Part shown: piece by piece, positions 11,709 through 24,000 of the stretch
Layout of the letters: each line of letters starts with the position of its first letter
How positions within the stretch are numbered: position 1 is the stretch's first letter
Assembly (NCBI GenBank): GCA_951799445.1
Contig: OX637290.1
Coordinates: 2,234,501-2,298,500 of the forward strand
Reading direction: 5' to 3'
From: Pseudisothecium myosuroides
Taxonomy: Eukaryota > Streptophyta > Bryopsida > Hypnales > Lembophyllaceae
Length of the DNA: 64,000 nucleotides
Made by a program: the position numbers and the translations under genes
Notes under the pieces: model-generated
The model's database searches: none
Seen by the model: only the letters and a program-made list of their open reading frames with translations
Told to the model about the DNA's origin: nothing

Positions 11709-12899
11709 TATGGAATTATGGACTCCAGTCAAATGAATCTATGAAAAATGGCTTTCACACAAATAGGCTTTGTCCCAAACCAAAGTTACAATAATCAGGT
11801 TAGTAGATCAGTTTTCGAAATAAGAAAGTTTGCAAGGTTTATAAGAAATGTCAATAAGAGAGTTTATAACATTTCAATCTTTGAACACGCCATTGACCAA
11901 AATTGTGGTAATCATGCTCAAAGTGTTTAAAACAGAGTTAGAAGGCCATCATATAAGGGTTAATGATTGAAAAAGCAACATGTATTTCAAAGGATTCCTC
12001 TTCAGCCATAGGATCTCGCTCTAAATTACGTTGATTTGTCACCCAAAAAATTAGTATCTCAACCAAAAAAATTATTGTTTGCGAAAATTGTGAAAATTGG
12101 TACAATGTAGTAATATTTCCACTTGCACTAATTTGAAATAGTATGACTTTGATAAATTAGTGTCACACGCACACTAACACTAGTGTAAATAATTATTCAA
12201 AGACAAAGGCAATTGGTTTGAGTGAAATCGAAGACGTATTTCTTATACAAATCTAGTCACAAAATCTTGCACTAGGTTAGTATGAAAATGACCACACAAA
12301 AGTCAAACTCAATTGGTTTGAATGAAGAAAAGAACAAGTTTTACTGCCATAGTCTCCTTGGGAGACAAAATGGATTTTGGATAGGCTCTTATGGTCTCAA
12401 TTTTTGTTATGTTTTTTCAAAGGTTTTTTGAAGATAGGAAAATACATTAGCTTTTAATGAATATAATTTTTATTTCAATTGATGCTGGAGAGCAAAAGTT
12501 ATGCCACCCTAAGCCCAAAACAAAGTTTATTGGGTAGTTCAAAAAAATCAAAGAAAATCAAAATAAAATTTTGAATATATTGCTTCTTGTAGAAAGTATT
12601 ACTTGTCTGTATGAAAAGATTTGATTCATTCAATTTTTTTAGTGATGAAAAAATTACGGACAATCTTGATTTTAGGACAATCTAAGCATCTTCTTAGAAA
12701 AAACCTTTTTAGGATTCATTTTTGAACTCAATTTCCACAATTTTTCAAAAAAAGAAGTCAAATAGGGTTTAGTTAGCTTGGTAGGACAGTCTCATTGTCT
12801 GCAATGTCCTTCTAGAATGAACTCTAAAAAGTTGCTAACAATGCTAAACTTCCTTTGGATGACTTCACCTAATATTGCAGGATTGAAAAAAAATAAAAA
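11709..12899. other. Intergenic, no supported gene
   Basis: AT-rich sequence with only short unconvincing ORFs. Confidence 0.5.
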
Positions 12900-13544
12900 T
12901 TTCATCCAATATTTTTTTTTATCAATGAGTCAAAAGTTATGAGGAATTTTAGTTTGTGGGTGGTTATAGATTCTCTACTCTAAAATAAACTTTGAAGTTG
13001 TTTATCTTGCTAAATTTCAATATTTCTTAAAAAAAATAAAATCATAGGATGTAGATTGTTTATTACAACATTACAACCATTGGGATTGACATTTTTCAAT
13101 TCCATAATTAAATTCACAACAATTTTGTATTTTGAATCATTCTCTACTTCTTTCTACTTACTGTTTTTTTCCTATATGTTGTACAATTCCAAATGATTTG
13201 AAAATTTTTAAGCATGTAGCTAACTTGTTTGGGAAAAAGAATTCAAAGAAGCACCATCAATTTGGACATTATTTCATAGAAAAGTGAGCTTGTGAAGTGC
13301 AACTGCCCTGCTTTTTGCAGGGCCCAAAAAATGATTTGAGTGAATTTGAATGCTTATATGTTGCAATCCACGCGCTGGAAATTTCTGAAATTTTTACTAT
13401 GTGCTCCCAAGTCAGCATACTATAAGATCCTATGGTTACATGTATCAAAAAAAAGTTTTTTTTCAAAAATTTGGTACTTGTACTAAAGATGGCAATTTTT
13501 GAGCGTTTTCGGTGAAAACATAGTCATGGAACTTTAGGGGTTAA
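12900..13544. mobile_element. Right part of a TTAA/CCCC element
   Basis: Matches the copies at 2820-3540 and 21600-22259 (AGTCAAAAGTTATGAGGA, CTACTCTAAAATAAACTTTG, TTTGGTACTTGTACTA, GGTGAAAACATAGTC) and ends with TTTAGGGGTTAA at 13544. A left terminus could not be found, so it is truncated or its 5' end has drifted. Noncoding. Confidence 0.6.
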
Positions 13545-14812
13545 AGAAGAAGATGCTTAAAACCTTAAAACAACATTGCGGACACAAAGTGTTCCTAGAC
13601 AAGATGGCTTTTTCTGATATAGTATAAATAGAAAATGCATCTATTGTTCCAAAAATTGAATCATATATGAGTGAGCCTTTCACCAAGGTGGTTTCCTTCC
13701 AAGGTTAACCTTATAATTTTGTTGTAGACACTCGTTGTTCGTTTGGATGACTTCACCAAAGACTATAGAACGGAAAAAAAATTCATCTAAAATATTTTTT
13801 GAAGTTACTTGAGTACATTTTCAATGAATAGTATTGCAAATTCCTTCATCATGGTAATATTGACTATTCTAAAGAAGAAGATGCTTTATCCACAGATCAC
13901 CATCAAAGTGTATTTTCAGGTCATTTCTTTCTATTTACTCTTGATGTGATTGTAGCCAGAAATTAAAGTGATGTTTTTGAATTTGATTTCAACTAATGAA
14001 ACAAAGCTTATCAAGTGCAGTTTCTACTCTAATTTGAAAATTTGAAAAATTCATAAATTTCAATATTTTATAGCAATTTGAAATTTGATAGGTCATATTA
14101 ATAGGCCAAATTCTCAAATTGTAGTATAATATTCTTTTTTTTGGAATTTTAAAAAATTCCAAATTGAATTAAATACAAGACTTGATTTTCTTCATTTCAA
14201 TAGTTGAAATCAAATTCAAAAAAGATCATTTTCATGAGTGAAATTCCAATTTAGTGTGAAGAACTAGAAGTTGTTAGAAACACTACTAGGTCATCCATGG
14301 CACATGCATCCAAATTCGTAAAAATTTATGCAAGACATCTATGATGGTATTTTTCAACATCATATTTTCCATTGCCCGCTTGAGCAGTTACATGGTGGAA
14401 GTTACTGTAGAGCAACTAGAATAGAATTGCTAAGTCTTCGACAACCTCAATTGTTGCAGGTGTGCGTAACCATTTCTATAATGGAGCTACCAGTATTTAC
14501 ATTCAAACTTTGGTCTTGCAAGTAAAGCATTCAATCAAAAGTAAGAGCATGGAAAAGAACAAATGTGAAATTAAATGAAATAATATTGATGGGTCGATTA
14601 AACAAACAACAAAGGTAGCTGTTTAGGCCGGCATACAGACAATTAAAATTGATTTGTAGTCATGGTACATCATATGGACAATGCACAGTTCCTAATTGAA
14701 CCAAACTATTGAAGAATCTTTTTGTTTTTACAACTGGTAAAACTAATTAACTTCCTGATCCTAAATTCCCTCCAAGAGAACTACAGTATCTTATTTGACA
14801 GCGTAGTGGCCA
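13545..14812. other. Intergenic with an imperfect fold-back at 13975-14225
   Basis: GTTTTTGAATTTGATTTCAA near 13975 recurs inverted as TTGAAATCAAATTCAAAAAA near 14205, with A/T-rich, poorly matched sequence between. It is probably a worn small palindrome. The rest shows nothing recognisable. Confidence 0.4.
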
Positions 14813-16740
14813 TTTAGCTTGCAGCAGCATGCTTTGTCTCAGAGGTGAATTTGATCTCCCCAGGCGAGAACGAGTTAGTTGACGCTCTATCGCTAGCAAT
14901 CTCAGCCATGTCAGCAACTTTTCTTAAGGCACATTCCAAGCAATATTTGCGTCACTAGCTGCTTTGTCTGATTGTTCTTGAACTGCATCAGCAGCCTACT
15001 AAGTGGATTGTTGGATGCTACCCCCAACACATTTATTTAGAAGCCTTGTGCTTCAAGCTATTTCATGAAAGATCGCTATTGTGGGCAACTTCATCATGTG
15101 CCTTTGCCGCTTGCTTTCGTGCATCTTCCATCCTCTCATCTAGGGCCTTCTACACCTTGTCATTGACAAAAATCTTGAAATTCATGAGGTTGAATGGTAA
15201 ATCCACCGCGCATGTTGCTTTGTAAGCCGTTGCACCTGGGTGATTGCAAGAAACACTTAATGCGATATGTCACACCTTAGTATTTTATTTTATTTTTGGC
15301 CATAACTTCTGTATTTTAGCTCCAAACGACTCGAAATTTACATGGAAGATACTCATAACTATTATATACTATACTTGATTTTTGAGGATTTTTCAAAAAT
15401 AATTTACTATTTTTAAACAACCCCGAAAATTTCTCACAGTGGCTGATTTAAGGATTTTTAGCACCATTTAAACGCAAAAAAACGAATTTTGAGCTGAAAT
15501 TGGGAGAGGATGGTCTCTTAGTAGACTGATAGCTACTGTTTAAAGGAATTTTAAAAATACTTATTTTTATGTGGTGTAGAGGTCCACAAAGAGAGCTTCT
15601 TTCTACATTTTTTTTTCAAAGATATAAAACAATATTTTGGTGATTTTTTTGGTCAAATCTCATCACCAAAAAGTCTTCTCAAATACTCAAGTTTTCTGTA
15701 TTTATAAAAAAAAATACTATTTTTTACAAATTAAAATGTTAGAAGTGGTATTTTCTTCACCGGAATTCTATGTGAATTCTATGTCCAAAAGTCCGGTGAA
15801 GAAAATACCACTTCTAACATTTTAATTTGTAAAAAATAGTATTTTTTTTTTAAATACATAAGACTTGAGTATTTGAGAAGACTTTTTGGTGATGAGATTT
15901 GACCAAAAAAATCACCAAAATATTGTTTTATATCTTTGAAAAAAAAATGTAGAAAGAAGCTCTCTTTGTGGACCTCTACACCACATAAAAATAAGTATTT
16001 TTAAAATTCCTTTAAACAATAGCTATTAGTCTACTAAGAGACCATCCTCTCCAAATTTCAGCTCAAAATTCGTTTTTTTGCGCTTAAATGGTGCTAAAAA
16101 CCCCTAAATCAGCCATTGTGAGAAATTTTCGGGGTTGTTTAAAAATAGTAAATTATTTTTGAAAAATCCTCAAAAATCAGGTATAGTATATAATAGTTAT
16201 AAGTAGCTTCCCTATAAATTTTGAGTCATTTGGACCTAAAACACAAAAGTTATAGCCAAAACAAAAATAAAAAACTAAGGTGTGACGGAATGCAACAAAT
16301 AGTACAGGTGTTTCTTGCATTCACCCACCTGCTAAACTCTTAGAAACAATTTCTCTATTGTGTATAGTGTCAAAAGTATCAGCTATCTTGTTACCAAAAT
16401 TATCCAAGATCTAAGAAGACACAATAGATTGGTGATACTTTGAAGTCTGTGTCTTCTTACCAGTGCGAGTCTTTGGTGGGTCGCCTAGCGGGTTGTCCTT
16501 GGGCTCTGACTCTTTAACGAAGTCCATCCAAGCAACATCTAATTTGTCTTCCACATGAGCAGGGGCAATTGAAAAGGCAAGAAAGGACCTCGAGCCCCGC
16601 GTGTGAAAGTCTTCAACCGCACCTAAGGTGTCTGAGTAAGTCTATCGTGGGTCGCTTGTCTGGTGTGGTGTCCGAGGCATCCGACCCAAAGTTGTCTTTC
16701 CAAACCTGGTGATGGTTTGACATAAACAATGCCCAAGACA
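14813..16740 (-). pseudogene. Decayed coiled-coil protein gene, split by a palindrome
   Basis: On the minus strand a reading frame continues across about 16600-16332 and then, after a 1087 bp insertion (15239-16325), across 15232-14813. The coding-like text includes HVEDKLDVAWMDFVKESEP, DNFGNKIADTFDTIHNRE and NREIVSKSLA, and beyond the insertion ALDERMEDARKQAAKAHDEV, then MAEIASDRAS and a tail ending ETKHAAAS before TAA. Composition is charged and alanine-rich, consistent with a coiled coil. In-frame TAG codons (near 16411 and 15152) and TGA (near 15065), plus a shift between 15040 and 14960, show decay. I do not recognise the family. The upstream part, toward 17400, may hold more of it. Confidence 0.6.
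15239..16325. mobile_element. 1.09 kb fold-back element with 6-bp direct repeat
   Basis: Two arms of about 500 bases meet at 15757-15800, where CTTCACCGGAATTCTATG marks the turn. Ends are GGTGATTGCAAGAAACAC and the inverted GTGTTTCTTGCATTCACC. CACCTG flanks it at 15233-15238 and 16326-16331, so the target duplication is about 6 bp. Arms are nearly identical over most of their length. It interrupts the decayed gene at 14813-16740. A one-armed relative lies at 7776-8486. Noncoding; superfamily not assigned. Confidence 0.8.
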
Positions 16741-19329
16741 TCTAGTAAGCCCCTTTGTCCGTCTATTAAAGTCAAGTATAAGGTTGACTTTCAAATAACT
16801 TTCAAATAAAACACTCTCTCTTTCCGATCTTAACATACTAAAGTTTCATTTTATTGAAGTATCTCAATTTAATAATACTTATTACATTCTAAATTTTGAG
16901 TCATAATTAAAGTGAAATTTGTGCATTATGTCAACTTTAAAAAAGGCCTTATTAAACATGTTTAGATGGACAATATGTCGTTTGATATAAGACGTTAGAC
17001 AAACAACACAACACTTGGACCCTAAAATGTGTTTGACAAGACAACTCTAGTCTAATCCTAGTGACTGCAAATCTCTTCCATGTGATTTATGAAATCCTCC
17101 TCCGTCAGTCGTTCCGAATTCCTGTGCTTTGGATGCTTTGCCCCATCTCATTTCAAGAGTATACATCAAGATTAATCTATATTGTTACGGATTATTTGAG
17201 GTCGGCAAGCCATCTATAGTCTCCCCCTTCACCTTTGACAAATTATCCACCTCCGCCAAGTACCACCCTCCCACATTGAACCTTTCGTCCTATACTCAAT
17301 TGCACAAATGCTTGGATGTGGTTGCATCTAGAAGGTATCTTCCTCCGACCAAGTCCTCATGAAATAAAAAACCCATTCGGCCTCCTCATCCTCCTTCAAA
17401 ATTGCGACCTCCTCTTCCTCCAGAAATAAATTGAATACAAAACAACTCAGAAAAAATAGCAAATCCATGATGCAAACCAACCAACCAACAATGAAGGCAA
17501 CGAGTAGTAGCTTGAAAAATACAATAGCAAGGCAAGCAAGCAGGCATCAAACCACCAACAATTACTAGAAAAAACTTGTTTTTTTTTGGTGTCAGGCCAT
17601 GGACATGGCGGACATGGCAGACATGGATGTACGATGAAACATCACGTTGTCCATGGGTAGATGGCCAGTGGGGCTAGATTTCCAGGGATGTTTGAAAGAG
17701 CACCTACAGATTTATGTGAAAACATCGTGATGCTTTGGTGGATGGTGATGTTTTCTTGGCCACAAATGACGGCATGCATCCATTGTTTACAACATCCGCA
17801 AAAAATGGACTACCTCGTCAACAACCTCAATCATTTTAATTGTGAATAAGTCAATGATTTTTATTGCAGTTTGTAGTAAAAAGCCTATGTGAGGTCAAAA
17901 AAAGAAGGAAGGGTAGCCAAATGGCATGCTCGTGGGAAAAAAGGGACCAGGCTGTGCGACATGGCAAGTGATGTGGCATCGGATTGTGCTCACGTAGCAT
18001 GCCACGTCAGCATACTAGGGGGCCCTGACATATGTCAAAGAGTGTTTTTGTAGACACTAGAGTTGATGTCAACACTTTTTTGAAGACGTCAATGGAAATG
18101 ACAATGTTATTCCCATCATCCGGCTATCCCCTTTTTACGGTTGCTCTTCATCAGAGACATGCCCTTCCATACAATGGAGTCGTGGACGTTGGTGTCAACG
18201 TGTGCAGATGTATTAACAAATACCCATTGGACTTAGATATCACCTTCGGTGATGTTTGCAAGAATATGAGTATGCATTACTTTGCGTTCACATAGAAGCC
18301 ATAGAAGACAACGGAGAATCAAGAAGTAGAAGGCTCACAATAAGTGTGTCCGCAACTTTCAACAATCGTGACTTCTTCCTCAAATATCACAATGCATACA
18401 TATTAGAAGTAAACATGGCAAATAGGGGGTTCACGGTAAGTGCAAATATATTTGACACTGCAATGTCTGCTGTGGAAGGGTTCATATATTGAATTCTGAT
18501 TAGGAATTTCAAAGTTTTGCTTGGGGCATTCTTGTGGACAATGATGAATACAACATATACGATTATGTTAAATGACCGTACACATGGCAATGACGTTAGA
18601 CACATGTTGCGTTAGTCCTCTGCTATACTTCCATCTAGACGAGTGTATGTGTGGGCATAATCTTTCAATGTCTTCAAATAGAGCTCAATGGGATACATCC
18701 ACCTATAGTGCGCCGACCTGCATACAAACAATTGTTCAACAAGGTACACAGGTAGATAGGTCACAATGTTCAAAAACGTTGTTGGACACTCCTTTTCTGG
18801 TAGACATGTTGCCATTACCATATTTTCATTAGGTCATCATTGTCGGCTTCTCTAATTAAATAAATATGATTATAATTTAAATAAATATGATTATCTAATA
18901 TATATATATTACATTGCCTTGTTTTGTAAAAAAAGATTAATAGTGAAAATATGTTTACGCAAAAGAATTCAATTGTATAAATTTCATTCCAAGACAAAAA
19001 AACATCTTTTTAGAAAGAAGGTTTTCAAACAATATTTCATTGTTTCATCTTGTTGAAGACTTAAACTCCTTAAACAATTGTTAGAAACAACACTATAAAG
19101 TCCTTGTAAATCAATTTGAGCTTAAGTACAAAGCAAAATCATCTCTAAGACAAGAAAGAATTCATTTTGACATGATGGAGAATGTTAGTTGAAGAAGATT
19201 TGAAAAGAGATGAGTTCACTCCCCATGCCAATGGAGAGAATTACCTAATGATATGGTGGTGAATATTTTGGCTAGACTTTTGCTACTTCAATTTTTTCAA
19301 AGAGGATGTTTGAAAATGTAAAAAAAAAA
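16741..19329. other. Intergenic, no intact gene
   Basis: Minus-strand strings near 17395-17330 (EDEEAEWVFYFMRTWSEED) and near 17115-17085 (RLTEEDFINHMEEI) look like old coding sequence and may be upstream exons of the decayed gene, but they contain stops and no splice chain could be built. The region 17600-18830 has moderately open frames on the plus strand that I cannot identify. The remainder is AT-rich. Confidence 0.4.
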
Positions 19330-19605
19330 TTACCTTTTAAGCCCTCTTTGAAGTTTGTTCATAACTTTTAAATGGAGTCTTGAAATCTCAAACAGATTTT
19401 TGGAGATGAAATTCATCTTGATTTACCAACTTCTTTTATTTCAAATCTTTTGAAAAAAATAATTCTACAATGCCTAAATGAAGTCTGAAATTTTACTTCC
19501 AACACAATTCTACTTCTAGCTTAACTATGAGTTGTTGAGCTCCTACTAATTCTAATAATACTTATCCCACATGAGTTATTCTACCTCCTACCACCCCATG
19601 TGTAT
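19330..19605. repeat. One arm of the GGTAGGAGGTAGAAC fold-back family
   Basis: Matches the right arm of 1914-2490 and 20158-20727, ending with CTACCTCCTACCACCCCATG. The opposite arm is missing or unrecognisable. Noncoding. Confidence 0.6.
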
Positions 19606-19892
19606 ATAGTGAGCTTTTCTTTTCACTTGGTAACTCATCAAAATTGAAAATGTTTTTTTCTCAATTTTATTGACACAAATAAAAGAAACTTTACTGTAGT
19701 TGAAAATACATGTCAAATTATTTGAGAGCTAGGTGGGGTCGGTGCCTCAAAAATGGGATGAGAAAGACAATCATAGCCTTTAGCGCGGCATATGCTAGGC
19801 TATTCATTTAGCCGTCCACTTGCCAAATTTTGAAGTGGCCAACCAATTTTTTTGCTTTAGCGTGTCTGTAGTAGGGCATTGTTTATGGCTTA

Positions 19893-21073
19893 GAGCATCG
19901 CCACGGCTGACTCACCAAGGAGAGGCGCGAAGTGCACCTTTGGTGAGTGGCTTTGACGACTTGGGCTTCAGTCCTCTTCCTCTGGCCCACGGCTGACGCG
20001 CCAAGGAGGGACACGTACCAAGCAGGGTATTCAATGCTGATAGTTTCATGGGTGAAAATTAAACTTTAAAAGAATTTCAATTCATTGAGAAGTATCTTGC
20101 ATTCCTTGAAGCCCTTTCAAATTTATTATGAATGTTAGTGTCACTAGAGAAGCTCCCTGTATACACATGGGGTGGTAAGAGGTAGAACAAACAATGTGGG
20201 ATAAATAAATTAGATGTAGGAAGAGCTCAACCACTCATAGTTTATTCAAAAGTAGGAATTGTGTTAAAACTAAAATTTCAGACCTCATTTAGGCATAGTA
20301 AAATAATTTTTTTCAAAAAATTTTGAACTAAGAAAAATTGGTTAATCAAGTTAAAATTCATCTTCAAAAATCCGTTTGAGATTTTGAGTCTCCAATCAAT
20401 AGTTATGGACAAATTTCAAAGTGGGGTTGGAAGAGAATTATTTTTGACATTTTCAAACACTCTCTTTGAAATTTGTCCATAACTTTTGATTGGAGGATTG
20501 AAATCTCAATCGGATTTTTGGAGATGAAAATTATTTTTATTTTCTAACTTTTCTTAGTTCAAAGTTTTTTAAAATAACATATTCTACTATGCCTAAATGA
20601 GGTCTGAAATCCTACATCTAACACAATTCCTACTTTTGACTTAACTATGAGTGGTGGAGCTCCTATTCATTCTAATTTCATCTCCCACATTGTTTGTTCT
20701 ACCTCCTACCACCTCAAATGTATATAAGGACCTCCTCTTCTCATTTGAAATCACAAAAGAAGTTTGACATGATTCATGAATATTGAGAGGTAGTTCCACA
20801 ACTCATTGATTTAGTAAATTGAAAAATTAACTTTGAAATTACTTAATTTCAAAGCAATAAAACTGACTTTCACTGGTCGAAAATCCCCCCAAAAACTAAC
20901 TTTCATGACATGGCAGATTGCATTTCTTGGTTACAGTGCCTGTTTCCCCGGCCGGGCTTTGTACACCGTGTTGCTGTGGGACAGAGCAGTTGCACACAGG
21001 CCGGCCACATCTCGTCAACACGCCAAGGAGGCCCTCGCCGTCCCTCTTTGCCCAGCCTGCTGTGGGGATGCTC
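19893..21073. mobile_element. Harbinger-like element with TTA target duplication
   Basis: Left end GAGCATCGCCACGGCTGACT, right end GCCTGCTGTGGGGATGCTC, flanked by TTA at 19890-19892 and 21074-21076. GAGCATC...GATGCTC ends with a 3-bp TTA duplication fit PIF/Harbinger-type MITEs. It is less AT-rich near both ends, and holds the fold-back at 20158-20727 in its middle, so that insertion came later. No transposase. Confidence 0.65.
20158..20727. repeat. Complete fold-back repeat nested in the Harbinger-like element
   Basis: Left arm starts TATACACATGGGGTGGTAAG, right arm ends CTACCTCCTACCACCTCAAA; the turn is near 20440. Arms are about 280 bases each. Same family as 1914-2490. Noncoding. Confidence 0.7.
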
Positions 21074-21316
21074 TTAGCTCAGCCATTGAGCAAGTCAACC
21101 CTCCTTGATGAGTTGCTGCCGGGATACTCTAATCGGCAGTTTTGCCCTTGTTTACACTCAATGCAATGTTTGATTTGGTTGAAGATTTTGAGTTTGTACT
21201 GGCAGTATAATTATTGTGAAGGGTATGCTTTATTCCATTGAAATACCATTTACATTCTTTTTTATGAGGTGATAGAAGGGTATGTTTCCGTCACTGCACT
21301 GAAATGTCAAAAGTGT

Positions 21317-22259
21317 TTAACCCCTACAGGTCCAAACACCGTTTTTTGACAATATAGCAATTTTGGGCAGCTCATTACGAGTAGAGTTTTTATTTTTTTT
21401 TCTTTGAAATTTTCATACAAGATGTGCCCAAGGAGTAGCTTTCAGGCCCAACAATTTTCATAACTTTTGACTACATGGTTAAAAAGTTATTGTATGATAT
21501 GTAATTTTCCGTGTACGGCGGGCATCACGGGCAACTCAAAAAATTTCTTTAAAAATCATTTTTTTTAAAAATAAAAATTTGAAATTGGTTCTTTAGATTT
21601 ATATGTACGTGGAAAGCTTTAAATCATTCCATTTGGATTCATGAGTCAAAAGTTATGAGGATTCTTAGTTTGAGGGTAGTTATGGAATCTCTACTCTAAA
21701 ATAAACTTTGAAGTCCTTTATTTCACTCAATTTTTAATATTTTTGAAAAAAAATAAAAACATTGGATGTAGATTATTTATTACAACATTACAACCGTTGG
21801 GATTGGCATTTTCAATTCCATAAATAAATTCTTAACAATTTAGTGCTTTGAATCATTCTCTACTTCTTTCTACTTACTATTTTTTTCCTATATGTTGTGC
21901 AATTCCAAATGATCTGAAATTTTTCAAGCACGTAGCCAACTTGCCTAGAAGAATGAATCCAAAGAGTAACCACCATTTTGGGCATTTTTTCATACAAATG
22001 TGACCTTGTGAAGTGCAGCTGCCCGGATTTTTCGCAGGGACAAAAAAAGGGTTTTTGTCAATTCAAACGCTAATATCTTCCTATTCGCATGGTGGAAAAT
22101 TCTGAAATTTTTTCCACATCTTCTCAAACCAGTGTTCTATAAGATCTTACGGTTACATGTGTCCAAAAATGTTTTTTTTCTAAAGTTTGGTACTTGTATT
22201 AGAAATGGCAGTTTTGGAGCGGTTTTGGTGAAAACATAGTCTTTGACCTTAGGGGTTAA
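21317..22259. mobile_element. Complete TTAA/CCCC (piggyBac-like) element
   Basis: 943 bp, bounded by TTAACCCCTACAGGTCC and CCTTAGGGGTTAA. TTAA targets next to CCC ends are the hallmark of piggyBac-type transposons. Internal blocks TAGCAATTTTGGGCAGCTC and GGTGAAAACATAGTC are shared with other copies. No transposase, so it would depend on an enzyme supplied from elsewhere in the genome. Confidence 0.75.
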
Positions 22260-22322
22260 CCTATTCTATGAAATGAAAGTGGGAAAGTGAAGTGTAATTA
22301 TGGGTGAGAATAACAGATTAAT

Positions 22323-23070
22323 TTAACCCCTAAAGGAAAAAGCTGCGTTTTTTGGCAACATAGCGATTTTGGGCAGCTCACTACGAATGGAGTTTTTAAT
22401 TATTTTCTTTGAAAATTTTACACAACATATGCCCAAGGAGTAGCTTTAAGGCCCAACAATTTTCATAACTTTTGACTACATAGGTAAAAAGTTATTGCAT
22501 GATATGTGATTTTCTTTGAACTTTGGGCAGCCCGGGCAGCTCTGAAAATTTCTTTAAAAATTACTTTTAAGAAAAATAAAAATTTGAAATTGGTTCTTTA
22601 GATTTATATAAGCTTGGGAAGCTTTGAATCATTCAATTCCAATAATTGAGTCAAAAGTTATGTGGAATTTAAGTTTGCGGGTAGTTATGGTTTTCAAAGA
22701 CTCCATGCCTACCCTCAAACTTAAACTCCTCATAACTTTTGACTCAATTATTGGAATTGAATGATTCAAAACTTCCCAAGCTTATATAAATCTAAAGAAC
22801 CAATTTCAAATTTTTATTTTTTTTAAAAGTCATTTTTAAAGAAATTTTCAGAGCTGCCCGGGCTGCCCAAAGTTCAAAGAAAATCACATATCATGCAATA
22901 ACTTTTTATCTATGTAGTCAAAAGTTATGAAAATTGTTGGGCCTTAAAGCTACTCCTCGGGCACATGTTGTGTAAAATTTTCAAAGAAAACAATTAAAAA
23001 CTCCATTCGCAGTGAGCTGCCCAAAATCGCTATGTTGCCAAAAAACGCAGCTTGGTCCTTTAGGGGTTAA
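22323..23070. mobile_element. TTAA element that is a giant hairpin
   Basis: 748 bp with TTAA at both ends (22323-22326 and 23067-23070). The left arm, from TTAACCCCTAAAGGA to about 22690, is repeated almost exactly inverted from about 22705 to the right end. It corresponds to the left part of the 21317 element duplicated head to head, with a turn near 22696. Any transcript through it would fold into long double-stranded RNA. Only 63 bases separate it from the element to its left. Confidence 0.85.
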
Positions 23071-23394
23071 GTATGCTGCAATTATTTATATTTATATGTG
23101 GAATAGTGGGATCCTTTTAATTCCTAAAGTTCCATTGTGAGAATCATCTTTTGGATGCATAGGCATAGGGACAAAAATATTGTTTTTTGTGAAAACTAGA
23201 CATGAATAATTGAATGGGGTACACGGGTCATTTTGCCATTGGTTGTGAAATGAGACTAGTGCTTGTGAAATACCCACCCCTACCCCATATTTTTATTTTT
23301 CTGAAAGTTGTTTAGATTGCAATTGATATGGAATATAGATTTTCATATGTATTTCATATATATATACATAAGAATTTGTATCCGTATTTTGTAT

Positions 23395-23396
<2 letters not shown>

Positions 23397-23466
<70 letters not shown>
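23397..23466. repeat. (AT)n microsatellite
   Basis: About 70 bases of uninterrupted AT dinucleotides. The open frames of tyrosine and isoleucine across it are artefacts. Confidence 0.95.
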
Positions 23467-23468
<2 letters not shown>

Positions 23469-23517
23469 CATATGTTTATGTATGTATTCCATATGTGTTT
23501 CATGTACTGATAATGGC

Positions 23518-24000
23518 TATTTTAGACTAAGATGGACGTGTTCTGACCGTGCTTTAAAGCATCCAGGTGGACGAATTCCGACATGTAATTGTCTTGGTCA
23601 GGCGTGAGTAAACCAACCACCGTCCGTTAAGATCCAGGCAGTTACTGAGGCCGGTTGTCCTGCATGCCAAGAAGTGTATGGTTAGAGGATAAGAGGGTGG
23701 TGCATCAGTGAGGATAGGGGACAGAGGAGGGGAAAAGGAGTGGATCGCTAAGGCGATCGGGATGTATCTGAACTGAGAAGTAATAAAAGGGATAGTTGAA
23801 TGAGCAATCTGGTTTTCTTGTCTTACAGATGTTGATTTCGTTTTGTCGATTACTCTAAGAAATTCTACGGGATTTCAGTACGATATGTATTTAATATTCC
23901 ATATTCTATATCCCGTATCCATATTCCATATCCAAGAGTGCCAAACCCTAATCTTCTCAACAGCCAAGATTGTCTTTTACAACAACAATTGGCGACGATT
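23518..24000. other. Less AT-rich patch, possible LTR remnant
   Basis: The patch ends in AATGAGCAATCTGG and TTGTCTTACAG near 23800-23830 and is followed at 23980 by CAACAATTGGCGACGATTG, which resembles the primer-binding region after an LTR in Ty3-type retrotransposons. No second LTR, TG/CA pair or gag-pol remnant was found, so this is a weak suggestion only. Confidence 0.25.

Noticed and set aside
17129..18832. Several 60-90 residue plus-strand ORFs
   Set aside because: No recognisable domain, no splice chain and no consistent frame; probably chance or long-decayed sequence.
23308..23607. ORFs across the AT microsatellite
   Set aside because: They consist of Tyr-Ile repeats translated from a dinucleotide run.
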